Shown: positions 19,028 to 27,495 of the stretch, one piece after another | Layout: each line of letters opens with the position of its first letter | Numbering within the stretch: the stretch's first letter is position 1 | NCBI GenBank assembly: GCA_913043235.1 | Contig: CAJWLO010000021.1 | Span: 1 to 45,860, forward strand | Length of the DNA stretch: 45,860 bases | Reading direction: 5' to 3' | Source of the DNA: an uncultured Fidelibacterota bacterium | GTDB taxonomy: Bacteria; Fidelibacterota; Marinisomatia; Marinisomatales; UBA1611 | Notes under the pieces: model-generated | Told to the model about the DNA's origin: nothing | The model's database searches: none | What the model saw: the letters and a program-made list of their open reading frames with translations, nothing else | Program-made: the position numbers and the translations under genes

Positions 19028-19425
19028 TGAGTACCTTCAAATTTGAGATAGTAACTCCGACCCGTATTCTGGATAAAGGCCAGGTCAATTATGTACGCTG
19101 CTCTGGAATAGATGGCTCCTTTGGTGTAATGGCAAACCATCTTGAAGGTATCATCGCACTGTCTATCGGTGAAATCAAAGTTACCATAGATGGTAAGGAA
19201 GAATATCTTGCAACCGGCGGTGGATATACCGAGATCACAAATGAAAAGATGCAACTGCTGGTAGAATCTGTAGAAGGGTCTGATGAGATCGATACGGATC
19301 GTGCCAAACGGTCTTTAGAACGTGCCCAGGTGCGGAAAGAAAAACATAGTCCTGAAATCGATGGAGCGAGAGTTGAAGTATCATTATACCGTGCGTTAAA
19401 CCGGCTTCGAGTAGCGCGGCGATAA
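19027..19425 (+). CDS. atpC: ATP synthase F1 subunit epsilon
   Basis: This is the rotor and regulatory subunit, 132 residues. It has the N-terminal beta-sandwich (FKFEIVTPTRILDKGQVNYVRCSGIDGSFGVMANHLEGIIALSIGEIKV) and a C-terminal helical hairpin rich in Arg/Glu that can inhibit ATP hydrolysis. It is the last gene of the atp cluster and is followed 26 bases later by a terminator. Confidence 0.94.
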
Positions 19426-19451
19426 ACGTATTATTCAACATGAATTCAAAG

Positions 19452-19482
19452 AAACCGCTCGTAATTTTGGGCGGTTTTTTTT
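19452..19482 (+). terminator. Terminator at the end of the atp operon
   Basis: AAACCGCTC (19452-19460) pairs with GGGCGGTTT (19469-19477), 9 bp with one G-U pair, and an eight-T tract begins inside the second arm (19475-19482). It lies between atpC and aspS, so aspS probably has its own promoter or depends on read-through. Confidence 0.85.
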
Positions 19483-19501
19483 ATGCTTGAAGAGAAAAAA
19501 A

Positions 19502-21262
19502 ATGTATAAACGTACTCATACTTGTGGTGAGCTTCGAAAATCCCATGTGGGAGAAACTGTTAATCTTAATGGATGGGTGAATACGGTCCGTCTCCATGGA
19601 CAAATCGTTTTTGTCGATTTAAGAGATCGCTACGGAAAAACCCAAATCGTTTTTAACACTGATTCGTTTTCCGGTGACTTTGAAGCCGTGAAAAAACTTT
19701 CCATGGAAGACGTCTTATCGGTTCAAGGACTCGTTCGTGATCGTGCGGTATCGGCAATTAACCCCAATATGGATACGGGTAAAATCGAAGTGTTGGTGAC
19801 TGATTATTTGATTCTGAACGAGGCTGCTCCACTTCCGTTTGTTTTATCAGACCGAGAGAATGCAGAAGAAAACATTCGGTTGAAATACCGCTATCTCGAA
19901 CTTCGGATGGAAGAACTTCAACAGAATATTTTAATCCGCCATGATGCCTACCAGGCCACACGTCATTATTTATCCGATAAAGATTTTGTGGAAGTGGAAA
20001 CACCTTTTTTAATGAAATCTACGCCGGAAGGTGCCCGGGACTACCTGATCCCCAGCCGAATTCACCAGGGTCAATTCTATGCCCTGCCCCAGTCTCCCCA
20101 GATTTATAAACAGATTCTTATGATTTCAGGGTATGACCGCTATTTCCAGATCGTGAAATGCTTCCGGGATGAGGATCTTCGGGCAGACCGACAGCCGGAA
20201 TTCACCCAGATCGATCTGGAAATGTCTTTTGTAGATGAAGAGGATATTTTTACGACAATGTCGGGTCTGACCCGACATATTTTTAAAACAGTTCGCAATG
20301 TAGATCTTCCGGATTCTTTTCCCCGGCTGACCTATATGGAGGCTATGGATACCTATGGCTCGGATAAGCCTGATCTGCGCTATGAAATGAAGCTGAAGGA
20401 TGTGAAGGAATTCTCCGATGCATCTGAATTCAATGCTTTTAAGTCTACCAAATCTGTAAAAGGACTAGTGGTGGAAGGAGGGGCGAAATATTCCAGGAAG
20501 ATCATTGATGAGTTCACGGATTTTGTGAAAAAATACGAGGCCAAAGGGTTGGCATGGATGAAAGGAGAGAACGGCGTTCTCACCGGCGGTATCTCCAAAT
20601 TTTTCCCTGAAGATCTCCAAAAATCCATGTGTAAAAAACTGAGCATTAAAGATGGCGACGCTCTCTTAATGGTTGGAGATGAAAGAATGACGGTCCTGTC
20701 TGCCCTTGGTGCTCTTCGTGTTGAGATTGCTAGGAGGGAAAATCTTGCAGAGGAAGGTGTTTTTTTACCGCTATGGGTTACGGAATTCCCAATGTTTGAA
20801 TATGACCGGGAGGCAGACCGGTATTTTGCAATGCATCATCCATTTACGGCACCGAGGAAAGAAGACGTTGAAAAACTAGATAGCGATCCCTCCATTGCTC
20901 TCAGCCGGGGTTATGATTTGACTATGAATGGCCATGAGATTGCCGGTGGTTCCATTCGTATCCATGCCCCTGAAGTTCAGAAAAAAGTTTTTTCCCTTTT
21001 AGGCCTTAGTTATGATGAAGCAAAGGAAAAATTTGGTTTCCTGGTGGAAGCCCTGACCTACGGTGCACCGCCCCATGGTGGAATCGCTTTTGGGTTTGAT
21101 CGTCTTGTTATGCTCTTGGCTGGGGCAGAAAATATCCGTGATGTGATCGCTTTCCCCAAAACCACATCAGCCACATCTTTGATGGATGAGTGCCCCAGCA
21201 GCGTAAGCAGGGAGCAGTTGAGAGAGTTAGGAATTCAGCTCAGAAAAAAACCTGAGAATTAG
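19502..21262 (+). CDS. aspS: Aspartyl-tRNA synthetase
   Basis: AspS charges tRNA-Asp with aspartate in the cytosol. It is about 586 residues from the ATG at 19502, chosen over an in-frame TTG at 19487 because GAAGAG at 19489-19494 is well placed as its ribosome binding site. The N-terminal OB-fold binds the anticodon (GWVNTVRLHGQIVFVDLRDRYG). Class II motif 2 is FRDEDLRADRQPEFTQIDLEMSF, motif 3 is GFDRLVMLLAGAENIRDVIAFPK, and a bacterial-type GAD insertion lies between. The long C-terminal form is the bacterial type. The gene follows the atp terminator by 20 bases. Confidence 0.96.
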   Translation: MYKRTHTCGELRKSHVGETVNLNGWVNTVRLHGQIVFVDLRDRYGKTQIVFNTDSFSGDFEAVKKLSMEDVLSVQGLVRDRAVSAINPNMDTGKIEVLVTDYLILNEAAPLPFVLSDRENAEENIRLKYRYLELRMEELQQNILIRHDAYQATRHYLSDKDFVEVETPFLMKSTPEGARDYLIPSRIHQGQFYALPQSPQIYKQILMISGYDRYFQIVKCFRDEDLRADRQPEFTQIDLEMSFVDEEDIFTTMSGLTRHIFKTVRNVDLPDSFPRLTYMEAMDTYGSDKPDLRYEMKLKDVKEFSDASEFNAFKSTKSVKGLVVEGGAKYSRKIIDEFTDFVKKYEAKGLAWMKGENGVLTGGISKFFPEDLQKSMCKKLSIKDGDALLMVGDERMTVLSALGALRVEIARRENLAEEGVFLPLWVTEFPMFEYDREADRYFAMHHPFTAPRKEDVEKLDSDPSIALSRGYDLTMNGHEIAGGSIRIHAPEVQKKVFSLLGLSYDEAKEKFGFLVEALTYGAPPHGGIAFGFDRLVMLLAGAENIRDVIAFPKTTSATSLMDECPSSVSREQLRELGIQLRKKPEN

Positions 21263-21400
21263 ATTTATCTACCCTCATTTTTATTGCACCTAAGAGATGG
21301 CTGTGAATTTCCACTTGTATTAGCAGTCCATGGACTATGAGCCCGGCACAGTAAGCCCGCTTTCGATATTGATCGGAGGGTAAGTCTGTTCAAAGTAAAT

Positions 21401-21431
21401 CCTTAATCCAATTTAAGGTCTAATAATTTTT
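21401..21431 (+). terminator. AT-rich terminator candidate after aspS
   Basis: CCTTAA (21401-21406) pairs with TTAAGG (21413-21418) around a six-base loop, and a T-rich run follows at 21427-21432. It lies between convergent aspS and the cupin gene. The stem is short and weak. The other part of this 190-base gap (21263-21400) shows no gene. Confidence 0.35.
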
Positions 21432-21455
21432 TAATAATCTCACTCATATTTTTTC

Positions 21456-22502
21456 TTAAAATAAGATTTCCAAAAACTCAGTTTCATTAGGACATTGAAT
21501 AATTGAAAATTTCATTCCGGAGGGAATTGTGATGGAATCACCAGCTATCAGGTCGTATTTGTTATTTCCTTGGATTTGGAGATTAATATTTCCATGGAGC
21601 AAAAAGATAAAATGGAATTCTGTATCATGTTGTGCAACAAACAATTCATTGGTTCCAGATGATTTTACAACCTGGACCTGTGCGAGACCATTAGTTACTT
21701 TCGCAATACCAATGTCTCGCATGATAAACCCTGGATTTCTCCAATCTTCCCAGTTAGCATTTTCTGCTTTATGAATGATAAAAGTTTGCCCATTGAAAAT
21801 CTGGGTCGGATCAATATTTGAATTGGGTAATTCAAAGTTAGGATCAGTGCAGGTCATATGGTTTGCAGGCGAAGTAATCTCAATCACTTCAAATTGATCA
21901 GAATTTTCAAGAACTTGGTGCCGTATCTCCGGTGGCTGCAAAACACAATCCCCTTCCGTAAAGATAAATGGATCTCCCTGATCTTCGTAAACCACTTTTG
22001 CCCAGCCTTTGTAACAATAGATCATTTGAAACCGAATTTTATGATAGTGGACATAATCCGATACAGGACCTGCTTTTTGGATTCGGATATGTGATGCGAT
22101 AAATCGACCTCCATATCGATCTGGGATTAGGTCCCGATATTCCATCCCAGCACGCCCAATCTTCCATTTAGAATCATTTAGTTTTGAAGTCTCAATGGAT
22201 TGATTCCCTTTCGGAATGTAATATGGTTCGCTAGAGTAATTAAATTGAATTTCAGTGCCATTTGGTGCTGTCAGATTCTTGGTTGATTTTCCTATAATAG
22301 TAATAACTCCAGGAGATGTTTTACTGTCTCTTTTCAACCTGATTCGTAATCCAAAACCAAAAATAACTGCATCAATTGGATCGTCCGCCGGGTAAATAGA
22401 TTCTAATTGAAATCCTAATTCATTTGAAAAAAAGGTGAGTGTTTCATCCATATTACCACATGGTAGAATAATTTCTGCAGTTTGATCATTTAATTCTGAC
22501 AT
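21456..22502 (-). CDS. VOC-like plus double-cupin domain protein
   Basis: The 348-residue protein appears to fuse three small metal-binding folds. Residues about 7-75 resemble a glyoxalase/VOC half (ILPCGNMDETLTFFSNELGFQLESIYPADDP). Residues about 130-215 form a first cupin, with HYHKIRFQMIYCYKGWAKVVYEDQGDPFIFTEGDCVLQPPEIRHQVLE giving the histidines and glutamate-like positions of both cupin motifs. Residues about 270-348 form a second cupin (AQHDTEFHFIFLLHGNINLQIQ, then GDSITIPSGMKFSI). The second cupin keeps fewer metal ligands. The substrate is unknown. It is the last gene of the minus-strand operon and starts 10 bases after the AhpD-like selenoprotein gene, suggesting a linked oxidative or small-molecule role. 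Confidence 0.75.
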   Translation of the reverse strand: MSELNDQTAEIILPCGNMDETLTFFSNELGFQLESIYPADDPIDAVIFGFGLRIRLKRDSKTSPGVITIIGKSTKNLTAPNGTEIQFNYSSEPYYIPKGNQSIETSKLNDSKWKIGRAGMEYRDLIPDRYGGRFIASHIRIQKAGPVSDYVHYHKIRFQMIYCYKGWAKVVYEDQGDPFIFTEGDCVLQPPEIRHQVLENSDQFEVIEITSPANHMTCTDPNFELPNSNIDPTQIFNGQTFIIHKAENANWEDWRNPGFIMRDIGIAKVTNGLAQVQVVKSSGTNELFVAQHDTEFHFIFLLHGNINLQIQGNNKYDLIAGDSITIPSGMKFSIIQCPNETEFLEILF

Positions 22503-22512
22503 TGCTTTCTAA

Positions 22513-23055
22513 TTATTCCATATCATCTTCTAGATCTACACCCAGAGCATCTGCAATACGGTTAATATAATTAAAGTAACCAGCAACCTGAGCTGCATCA
22601 CTGATAGCTGATTGAGAAAAGCCAACACCTTCGAGTTTTACCACATCTTTATTATTCATATTACCAGGTGTTAAAGTCAGTTTTTCTACCCAAGAACAAA
22701 GTAATTTATCTTCTTTCGATAAATAAGCAGTTCGCCAATCTTTTTTTAATTGTTTTGCTAAATCTTGGTCCCCAACTTCATCCCGGAAGTCATCCCCGTG
22801 GGCTTCTGTTCAATACTTGCAATGATTTACTTGGGATACTACTGTAGCGATCATTTCCCGCTGTGCTCTCGATAATTCCGATTCACCATGCATGATTGTC
22901 AAATACATACGCATAGAATCTTTTAGAGCAGTTGGGCTCTGGCTCATGATCTTTAAAATATTATAAACACGTCCCGAACGACGGATGCCTTTTTCATATT
23001 CTTGTTTAACTATACCCTCAGCATGATCTGGATCAACTATATCTATGTAGGCCAT
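22513..23055 (-). CDS. AhpD-like peroxidase-related selenoprotein (in-frame TGA as selenocysteine)
   Basis: Read straight through one TGA (22812-22810), this frame gives 180 residues of the CMD/AhpD-like 'peroxidase-related enzyme' family. The N-half has SRAQREMIATVVSQVNHCKY, and the C-half has TEAHGDD, YRTAYLS-like and the DAAQVAGYFNYINRIADALGV signature, ending at the TAA at 22515-22513. The TGA occupies the second position of the redox motif: C79-K-Y-U82 replaces the usual CxxC. H86 lies four residues later, as in AhpD (C133/H137 in the mycobacterial enzyme), and E68 precedes it. There are no other stops in the extension. AhpD-like proteins reduce disulfides or peroxides. Without recoding the product would be a useless 81-residue fragment. 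The gene lies 11 bases after the APC permease gene and 10 bases before the cupin gene. Confidence 0.85.
22774..22791 (-). promoter_or_regulatory. Candidate bacterial SECIS element
   Basis: On the minus strand GACTTC (22791-22786) pairs with GAAGTT (22779-22774), six pairs with one G-U, around the loop CGGGAT (22785-22780). The apical loop starts 25 bases after the in-frame TGA and has G at its second position. This fits the bacterial SECIS model, which needs a small loop with a G in its first two bases, about 16-37 bases downstream of the UGA. SelB would bind here to deliver selenocysteinyl-tRNA. Confidence 0.6.
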
Positions 23056-23066
23056 AATAATATGGT

Positions 23067-24422
23067 TTATTTCTCGGAGCGTATATAATCTCGATTCATA
23101 CGTGCGCTATAATCAAACCCTTCTTTTGCGCCTAATTTACGGCCTATCCAGTAAATACCAGTTCCAATAATTCCTCCAATTAAAACCCAAAGAAAGACAT
23201 CCGGAAGTGTGATTAATGTAAAATATCCCATGGCCAAAATGACTGTTCCTCCAATGACCCAAAGAATTGGGATGGATGGACGGAATTGTGCAGATTCATA
23301 CAAGTCTGAATTCACGTATGGCAAACAAACAAGTGAAATTCCTTGGATCAAATAAATTATGAAAATTCCGATCAGACCTGTATTCAATAAAAAAACAGCA
23401 GATTTTGACCATATTAAACCAACACAAATGATTGCACTAATGATCAAACTTACATGAGGTGTCCTCCAGATTGGATGAACCCTTGATAATACCGGAGGAA
23501 GTAGTCTGTCTTCGCTAAATACAAAGAGCATTCTCGAAGGAACGAGAATTGAGCCATTTATACTTGTCAGGAAAGCGCTCATAGCACCGATAGCTACGAT
23601 ACTCGATCCCCACCTAGGTAAATAAACTCCTGCTGCATCAGCCATAGCGGATTGGGATGTTGCCAGAGAATCAGCGGGTAGCACACCAAAGGCAACGAAG
23701 GACATGGAAAAAAAGATCACAACTGAAATTGATACTCCCCGAACAAAAATTATAGGTAGAGTTTTTGTTGGATTTTTTGTTTCACCTGCAACCTGGGAGA
23801 GAGTCTCAAAGCCTGCATAACTAAAAAAAAGCATAGGCATAGCTTTCATCAGTCCTTCAAATCCCATTGGTAGTAAAGGATCATAAAAATCAAGATTCAC
23901 TGCAAAAAGTCCCGGGATCACCAAAATTAAAATACTAAATAATAGAATACCCAGCATTGCTGTTTGGATCTGGCCATAATGTTTGATTCCAACCAGATTG
24001 ATGCCATAGAAAAAGATGAGTGCAATAGATCCCCAAAGTTTTGAATCTACTTCGGGGAAGAAAAAAGTTAAATATTCACCAAAACTGGTAGACATGAAGG
24101 AAATGGCACCAATAAAAGCCAGTAATTTCATCCACATGGCAATAAAGCCGAGGTAATAATTCTTGAAGGTCCTGGAAATATGAATGTAAGCACCGCCTGG
24201 ACGTGTTCCAAGTGGCGTGGACATAAAAACACTGTAGGTCAATGCTGTACAGATTACAATTGGAGCAAACAAAAGGTAGGCTAGTGGAACGGAAGATCCT
24301 GCCACCGCTCCTGCTTCACCAGTCACTCGGAAAATGCCTGCGCCAACAAGAATGCCGATGATAGTGGCGTACCCAGAAAGAGGACCCAGTTCTCGGCTAA
24401 GTTTAGTATTTTTTTCAATCAT
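23067..24422 (-). CDS. APC-superfamily amino-acid permease
   Basis: This 451-residue inner-membrane transporter has about 12 hydrophobic helices. The N-terminal unwound helix 1 motif GAGIFRVTGEAG is the substrate-binding glycine motif of APC-type amino-acid/polyamine transporters. PLAYLLFAPIVICTALTYSVFMS and RPGGAYIHISRTF (helix 2-3 region) are also typical. Substrate specificity cannot be read from the sequence; the closest general look is the basic/neutral amino-acid permease group. It lies between the FetB-like permease gene and the AhpD-like selenoprotein gene in one operon. Confidence 0.88.
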   Translation of the reverse strand: MIEKNTKLSRELGPLSGYATIIGILVGAGIFRVTGEAGAVAGSSVPLAYLLFAPIVICTALTYSVFMSTPLGTRPGGAYIHISRTFKNYYLGFIAMWMKLLAFIGAISFMSTSFGEYLTFFFPEVDSKLWGSIALIFFYGINLVGIKHYGQIQTAMLGILLFSILILVIPGLFAVNLDFYDPLLPMGFEGLMKAMPMLFFSYAGFETLSQVAGETKNPTKTLPIIFVRGVSISVVIFFSMSFVAFGVLPADSLATSQSAMADAAGVYLPRWGSSIVAIGAMSAFLTSINGSILVPSRMLFVFSEDRLLPPVLSRVHPIWRTPHVSLIISAIICVGLIWSKSAVFLLNTGLIGIFIIYLIQGISLVCLPYVNSDLYESAQFRPSIPILWVIGGTVILAMGYFTLITLPDVFLWVLIGGIIGTGIYWIGRKLGAKEGFDYSARMNRDYIRSEK

Positions 24423-24470
24423 ATAGAAATCGAATCTACCTGATTCAATTAATTATAAAGTTTCATTCAT

Positions 24471-25181
24471 CTATTCAGATATTTGGGATTTAATGATGAT
24501 CAAAAAAAGCACTGTAGAAAGCCCTACGGCGCTAAAAATCATACACATAACCATAATCTGGTATCTGACCGCAATAAGCGGGGAGACACCAGAGAGAATC
24601 TGACCAGTCATCATCCCGGGAAGCGAAACTAGTCCAACTGCAAAAAGGGAGTTTGTAATTGGAATAAGAGCAGCTCTCAAGGCAATGCTCCGTGCTTGGA
24701 TATATTCTACATTTCTATCCATTTCCGCTTGTAGTCTTTCTACAGCGAGGCTCACACCGTTCATGGAACTGGCGAAAATCATTCCAGCTAGGGGAATCAT
24801 ATAGCGGGGCATGAACCAAGGGTTTAATTTTAAAACGAATTGAGTTACCAAAAACAGCGTTAAGCCTCCACCAATCAAAATAGCGGTAATGGCAGACTGA
24901 AAAAGTTTCCTTCTTTTCTGTTTGATGGTTCGCAAGGAAATCCAACTGGCGGTAAAGACCATGACCGATAGTATACTCACCGTAATGCCAGTATCATTTG
25001 ATTCAAAGATATAAACTAGGAAATAACCGATCAGCAGAAGTTGAACAACCATCCTGATAATAGCATATATTATATTTTTCCAATCCAGAGACCAGGAATG
25101 AATTAGACCAATGACTACAGCTACTGGGATAAAAACCAACAATAGACTTGAAAAGGGAATAGCAGTTATGGATTCATTCAT
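24471..25181 (-). CDS. FetB-like (UPF0014) ABC transporter permease
   Basis: The 236-residue membrane protein has about seven helices and the UPF0014 hallmarks: IRMVVQLLLIGYFLVYIF near the N-terminus, PRYMIPLAGMIFASSMNGVSLAVERLQAE in the middle, and GLVSLPGMMTGQILSGVSPLIAVRYQIMVM near the end. In E. coli the relative FetB pairs with the ATPase FetA in iron export linked to peroxide resistance. No ATPase gene is seen anywhere in this window, so its partner must be encoded elsewhere. The start (MNESITAIP) lies 13 bases after a small orphan ORF. Confidence 0.87.
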   Translation of the reverse strand: MNESITAIPFSSLLLVFIPVAVVIGLIHSWSLDWKNIIYAIIRMVVQLLLIGYFLVYIFESNDTGITVSILSVMVFTASWISLRTIKQKRRKLFQSAITAILIGGGLTLFLVTQFVLKLNPWFMPRYMIPLAGMIFASSMNGVSLAVERLQAEMDRNVEYIQARSIALRAALIPITNSLFAVGLVSLPGMMTGQILSGVSPLIAVRYQIMVMCMIFSAVGLSTVLFLIIIKSQISE

Positions 25182-25194
25182 GAAAATTATGATT

Positions 25195-25365
25195 TTATTT
25201 TTTAATGATGCTAATAAGGTTTCGGGTATTGCATTGAGTCAATCGTTTAATACCAAATGTAATTAATTCATCCATTTGGTATAAAAGCATCAAAGCTCTC
25301 AGTACAATGAAAGAGCGATAATTTACCTCAATATAATTAATACCAAGTTTATGTAGTTGATTCAT
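25195..25365 (-). CDS. Small orphan protein, 56 residues
   Basis: This is not recognised. The ATG at 25365-25363 overlaps the stop of the GCS2 gene as ATGA, and its own stop is 13 bases before the next gene. It therefore fills the gap exactly as a coupled gene would. An in-frame GTG 18 bases further upstream exists but is less likely. The product has a hydrophobic stretch (YRSFIVLRALMLLYQ, about 21-35) and a basic C-terminus (NLISIIKK). A chance ORF cannot be excluded at this size. Confidence 0.4.
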   Translation of the reverse strand: MNQLHKLGINYIEVNYRSFIVLRALMLLYQMDELITFGIKRLTQCNTRNLISIIKK

Positions 25366-26852
25366 TCCCAGTCGCATTCCCACTCACTGACGGGATGACC
25401 TTCCATTTGATTTTCAAAATACATATCAAGCAATTTGGCACAGGCTTTATCATTATTCATCGATTTTCTAAGGTGTCTTAAAGTATTTTGGGTCCATGTT
25501 GCTCCGGTTATACCAATAGCAAAACGTCGTTGTATAATATTAAGGTACTTATCTCGCTCGGCCAGTTCAACACCCAATTTATTGAGACCATCGTTTGCGA
25601 CCTGTAGCATATCATCAATTACATTCTTGATTGGTATTTCAACTGGTTTATTTTGGTATTTCTGTGGCCATAAGATGGTTGCTTCCAAACCGCGTTTGGC
25701 TGCTCTGTAAAAATTATATTCCGCAAAACGAAAAGGGAAACGCGACATATATTCATCAATCCTTTCTTCTAGACCAACTGCCATTCCTATTGAAAATGCA
25801 GCATTTGCTAACATATCAAGTGCCGTGGGTCCTGCTGGAAGTGCTCTAAATTCAATTCTTAAATGGCCATTGCCAGAATTAGAATAAATGGCACGATTCC
25901 ATGGCCAGGTTGTTCCCATATGTAGATTAAGCTCTGCCAATTTTGGAACTTTTCCTTTCTGGATGACTTCAAGCTTTTCGTTGGAGAGTTCAGGAATAAT
26001 AGGTTCATACAAATTGACCGTTTCAGAAAATAATTCCCAGGCACTTTTTCTTACCCAGCCATGGCCAAAAGTAACCCGTGAGGGCTGTCGCCATCCTGAG
26101 ATATCAGGCATACGATTATCAATAGATTGTTTAAATAAGACAACCCGGGTTTCATGCCAAAGGCACTTGCCCAATAATACGCCTGAATTTGCTGCTACAG
26201 CAATTGCCATTGGCATGGTCATTTGTGCTGCATTAAAGGTATTAGCAAACTTATCTTTATCGGTCATAAGATGTACTTGAAAGGATGTATTTGCTCCTTC
26301 AACAGAAACTTCTGGCGTAAAAAAATCCACAGATTCTTGTTGACCTTCAATCTTAATATGAAATGGTTCTCCCCTTTGCTTGAGAAGTTCTCGGCAGAGA
26401 ACCCGGTAGCGACCCAGATCAGTTACATATTCATTAGAAAGATGTTTTTCCTTCAATGTAGGTAGGATTCCTACAGCGAGAGGCCGTGTATTTATTTGTT
26501 CAGCGACCTCCCATAAATAGTTAAACTTAATTAACATTTCTTTGGTCATCTGACTGAAGGGATTACCGGCGGCTTTCACTGGAGTTAAATTCAGTTCCAA
26601 ATTAAATTGATTTAATTCAGGTTGAAATTGATCATCCTGCAGTCTTTGAAGTAATTGGAGGTTGACAGGGCTAACGTCACTTTGCTCGTTCATTAAGTAT
26701 AATTCGAGCTCAGCACCGATACATATATCACTAAGGCCAAATTCAGGCCGATCAATAACCTTTTTTAATATATCAACTTGATCATGAATACGGTGGTTAA
26801 ATTGCTCATAATCTTGTGCGGTATACTCTCTATAACCAGCTTCACGACCCAT
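25362..26852 (-). CDS. Glutamate-cysteine ligase family 2 (GCS2) protein
   Basis: The 496-residue protein belongs to the GCS2 family of ATP-dependent carboxylate-amine ligases. These make gamma-glutamylcysteine, the first step of glutathione-type thiol synthesis, or related amides. Visible signatures are IGAELELYLM (the catalytic GxExE-like strand near residue 45), the NQFNLELNLTPV acidic strand (about 80-91), EGANTSFQVHL (about 182-192) and GNGHLRIEFRALPAGPTALDM (about 331-351). Family members near this size with a GxExEL start are often annotated as glutamate-cysteine ligase. No glutathione synthetase gene is nearby, so the end product is uncertain. It follows the lipoprotein gene by 22 bases. 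Confidence 0.8.
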   Translation of the reverse strand: MGREAGYREYTAQDYEQFNHRIHDQVDILKKVIDRPEFGLSDICIGAELELYLMNEQSDVSPVNLQLLQRLQDDQFQPELNQFNLELNLTPVKAAGNPFSQMTKEMLIKFNYLWEVAEQINTRPLAVGILPTLKEKHLSNEYVTDLGRYRVLCRELLKQRGEPFHIKIEGQQESVDFFTPEVSVEGANTSFQVHLMTDKDKFANTFNAAQMTMPMAIAVAANSGVLLGKCLWHETRVVLFKQSIDNRMPDISGWRQPSRVTFGHGWVRKSAWELFSETVNLYEPIIPELSNEKLEVIQKGKVPKLAELNLHMGTTWPWNRAIYSNSGNGHLRIEFRALPAGPTALDMLANAAFSIGMAVGLEERIDEYMSRFPFRFAEYNFYRAAKRGLEATILWPQKYQNKPVEIPIKNVIDDMLQVANDGLNKLGVELAERDKYLNIIQRRFAIGITGATWTQNTLRHLRKSMNNDKACAKLLDMYFENQMEGHPVSEWECDWE

Positions 26853-26874
26853 AGTAAATCATAACCATATATTT

Positions 26875-27495
26875 TTATTGTAGCAATTTTCTCAATTGGT
26901 GAATTCCATTTTTCACGCATGTTTCAGCAGTGCGATGGAGTTCCAATCCACTGTACCAATAAGAGTTAGACCAGACTAGGTTACCGGAATTGGTGTCCCG
27001 CATTTTGAGCATAATCCCTACACGGGTTCGGGTGTATTCAACCCGGCTTCCCTGTGATATAGCACCGCCATGGGTTGTTGTTGTGGTGCTGGATGATGTT
27101 TCCGCTTTTTTATTACCCGCATCGGCTTCAGAAGCTTGATCTACTATCGTTTTTGTATAGCCTCGATCTTCATGACGATAAGGCACCACGATCACTTCCG
27201 AATCAGTGAATTCTGTAATTATGCAAGACAATTCCAATGACTGATCCCCACTTCCAACACTCACTACTACATTTCCTAATTCGGATTCAATTACGCTAAA
27301 TCCATACTTAAGAAAATTATGACTCAGACTGGTTTGCACCATTTTACCCGAACCAAATAAATTGGAATGGTCTTGCACTTCATGTATGTTTATTTTCCCA
27401 ACCTTTCCAAAATCATAATTGGTATTTATTGCAGGACCATACCAACACCCGATTATTCCCATTGAGAAAAGAGTAAAGAAAAGTCTTTTTATCAT
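26875..27495 (-). CDS. Putative lipoprotein of unknown function
   Basis: The 206-residue protein has a lipoprotein signal peptide with lipobox IIGC (C17), so it should be anchored in the inner leaflet of the outer membrane or in the inner membrane. The body looks like a beta-rich secreted domain (residues 25-120) similar in feel to DUF4136- or CsgG-associated proteins. It is interrupted by a Ser/Thr run (about 131-143) and ends with a helical tail after RVGIMLKMRDTNSGNLVWSNSYWYSG. That last part resembles the core strands of CsgG/LpoB-like lipoproteins, but I would not assign it. The start overlaps the upstream stop by ATGA. Confidence 0.65.
   Translation of the reverse strand: MIKRLFFTLFSMGIIGCWYGPAINTNYDFGKVGKINIHEVQDHSNLFGSGKMVQTSLSHNFLKYGFSVIESELGNVVVSVGSGDQSLELSCIITEFTDSEVIVVPYRHEDRGYTKTIVDQASEADAGNKKAETSSSTTTTTHGGAISQGSRVEYTRTRVGIMLKMRDTNSGNLVWSNSYWYSGLELHRTAETCVKNGIHQLRKLLQ

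Noticed and set aside
22810-22812. Genome-wide reassignment of TGA to an amino acid
   Set aside because: Several intact genes here (atpF, thiolase, ilvE's neighbour and others) end in TGA with a properly placed next gene, so TGA is a normal stop elsewhere.
22810-23055. The AhpD-like gene as a simple truncated 81-residue gene or a pseudogene
   Set aside because: The extension is a clean, stop-free match to the family through to the next gene, and the TGA sits exactly on a redox cysteine. A nonsense mutation is still possible but less likely.
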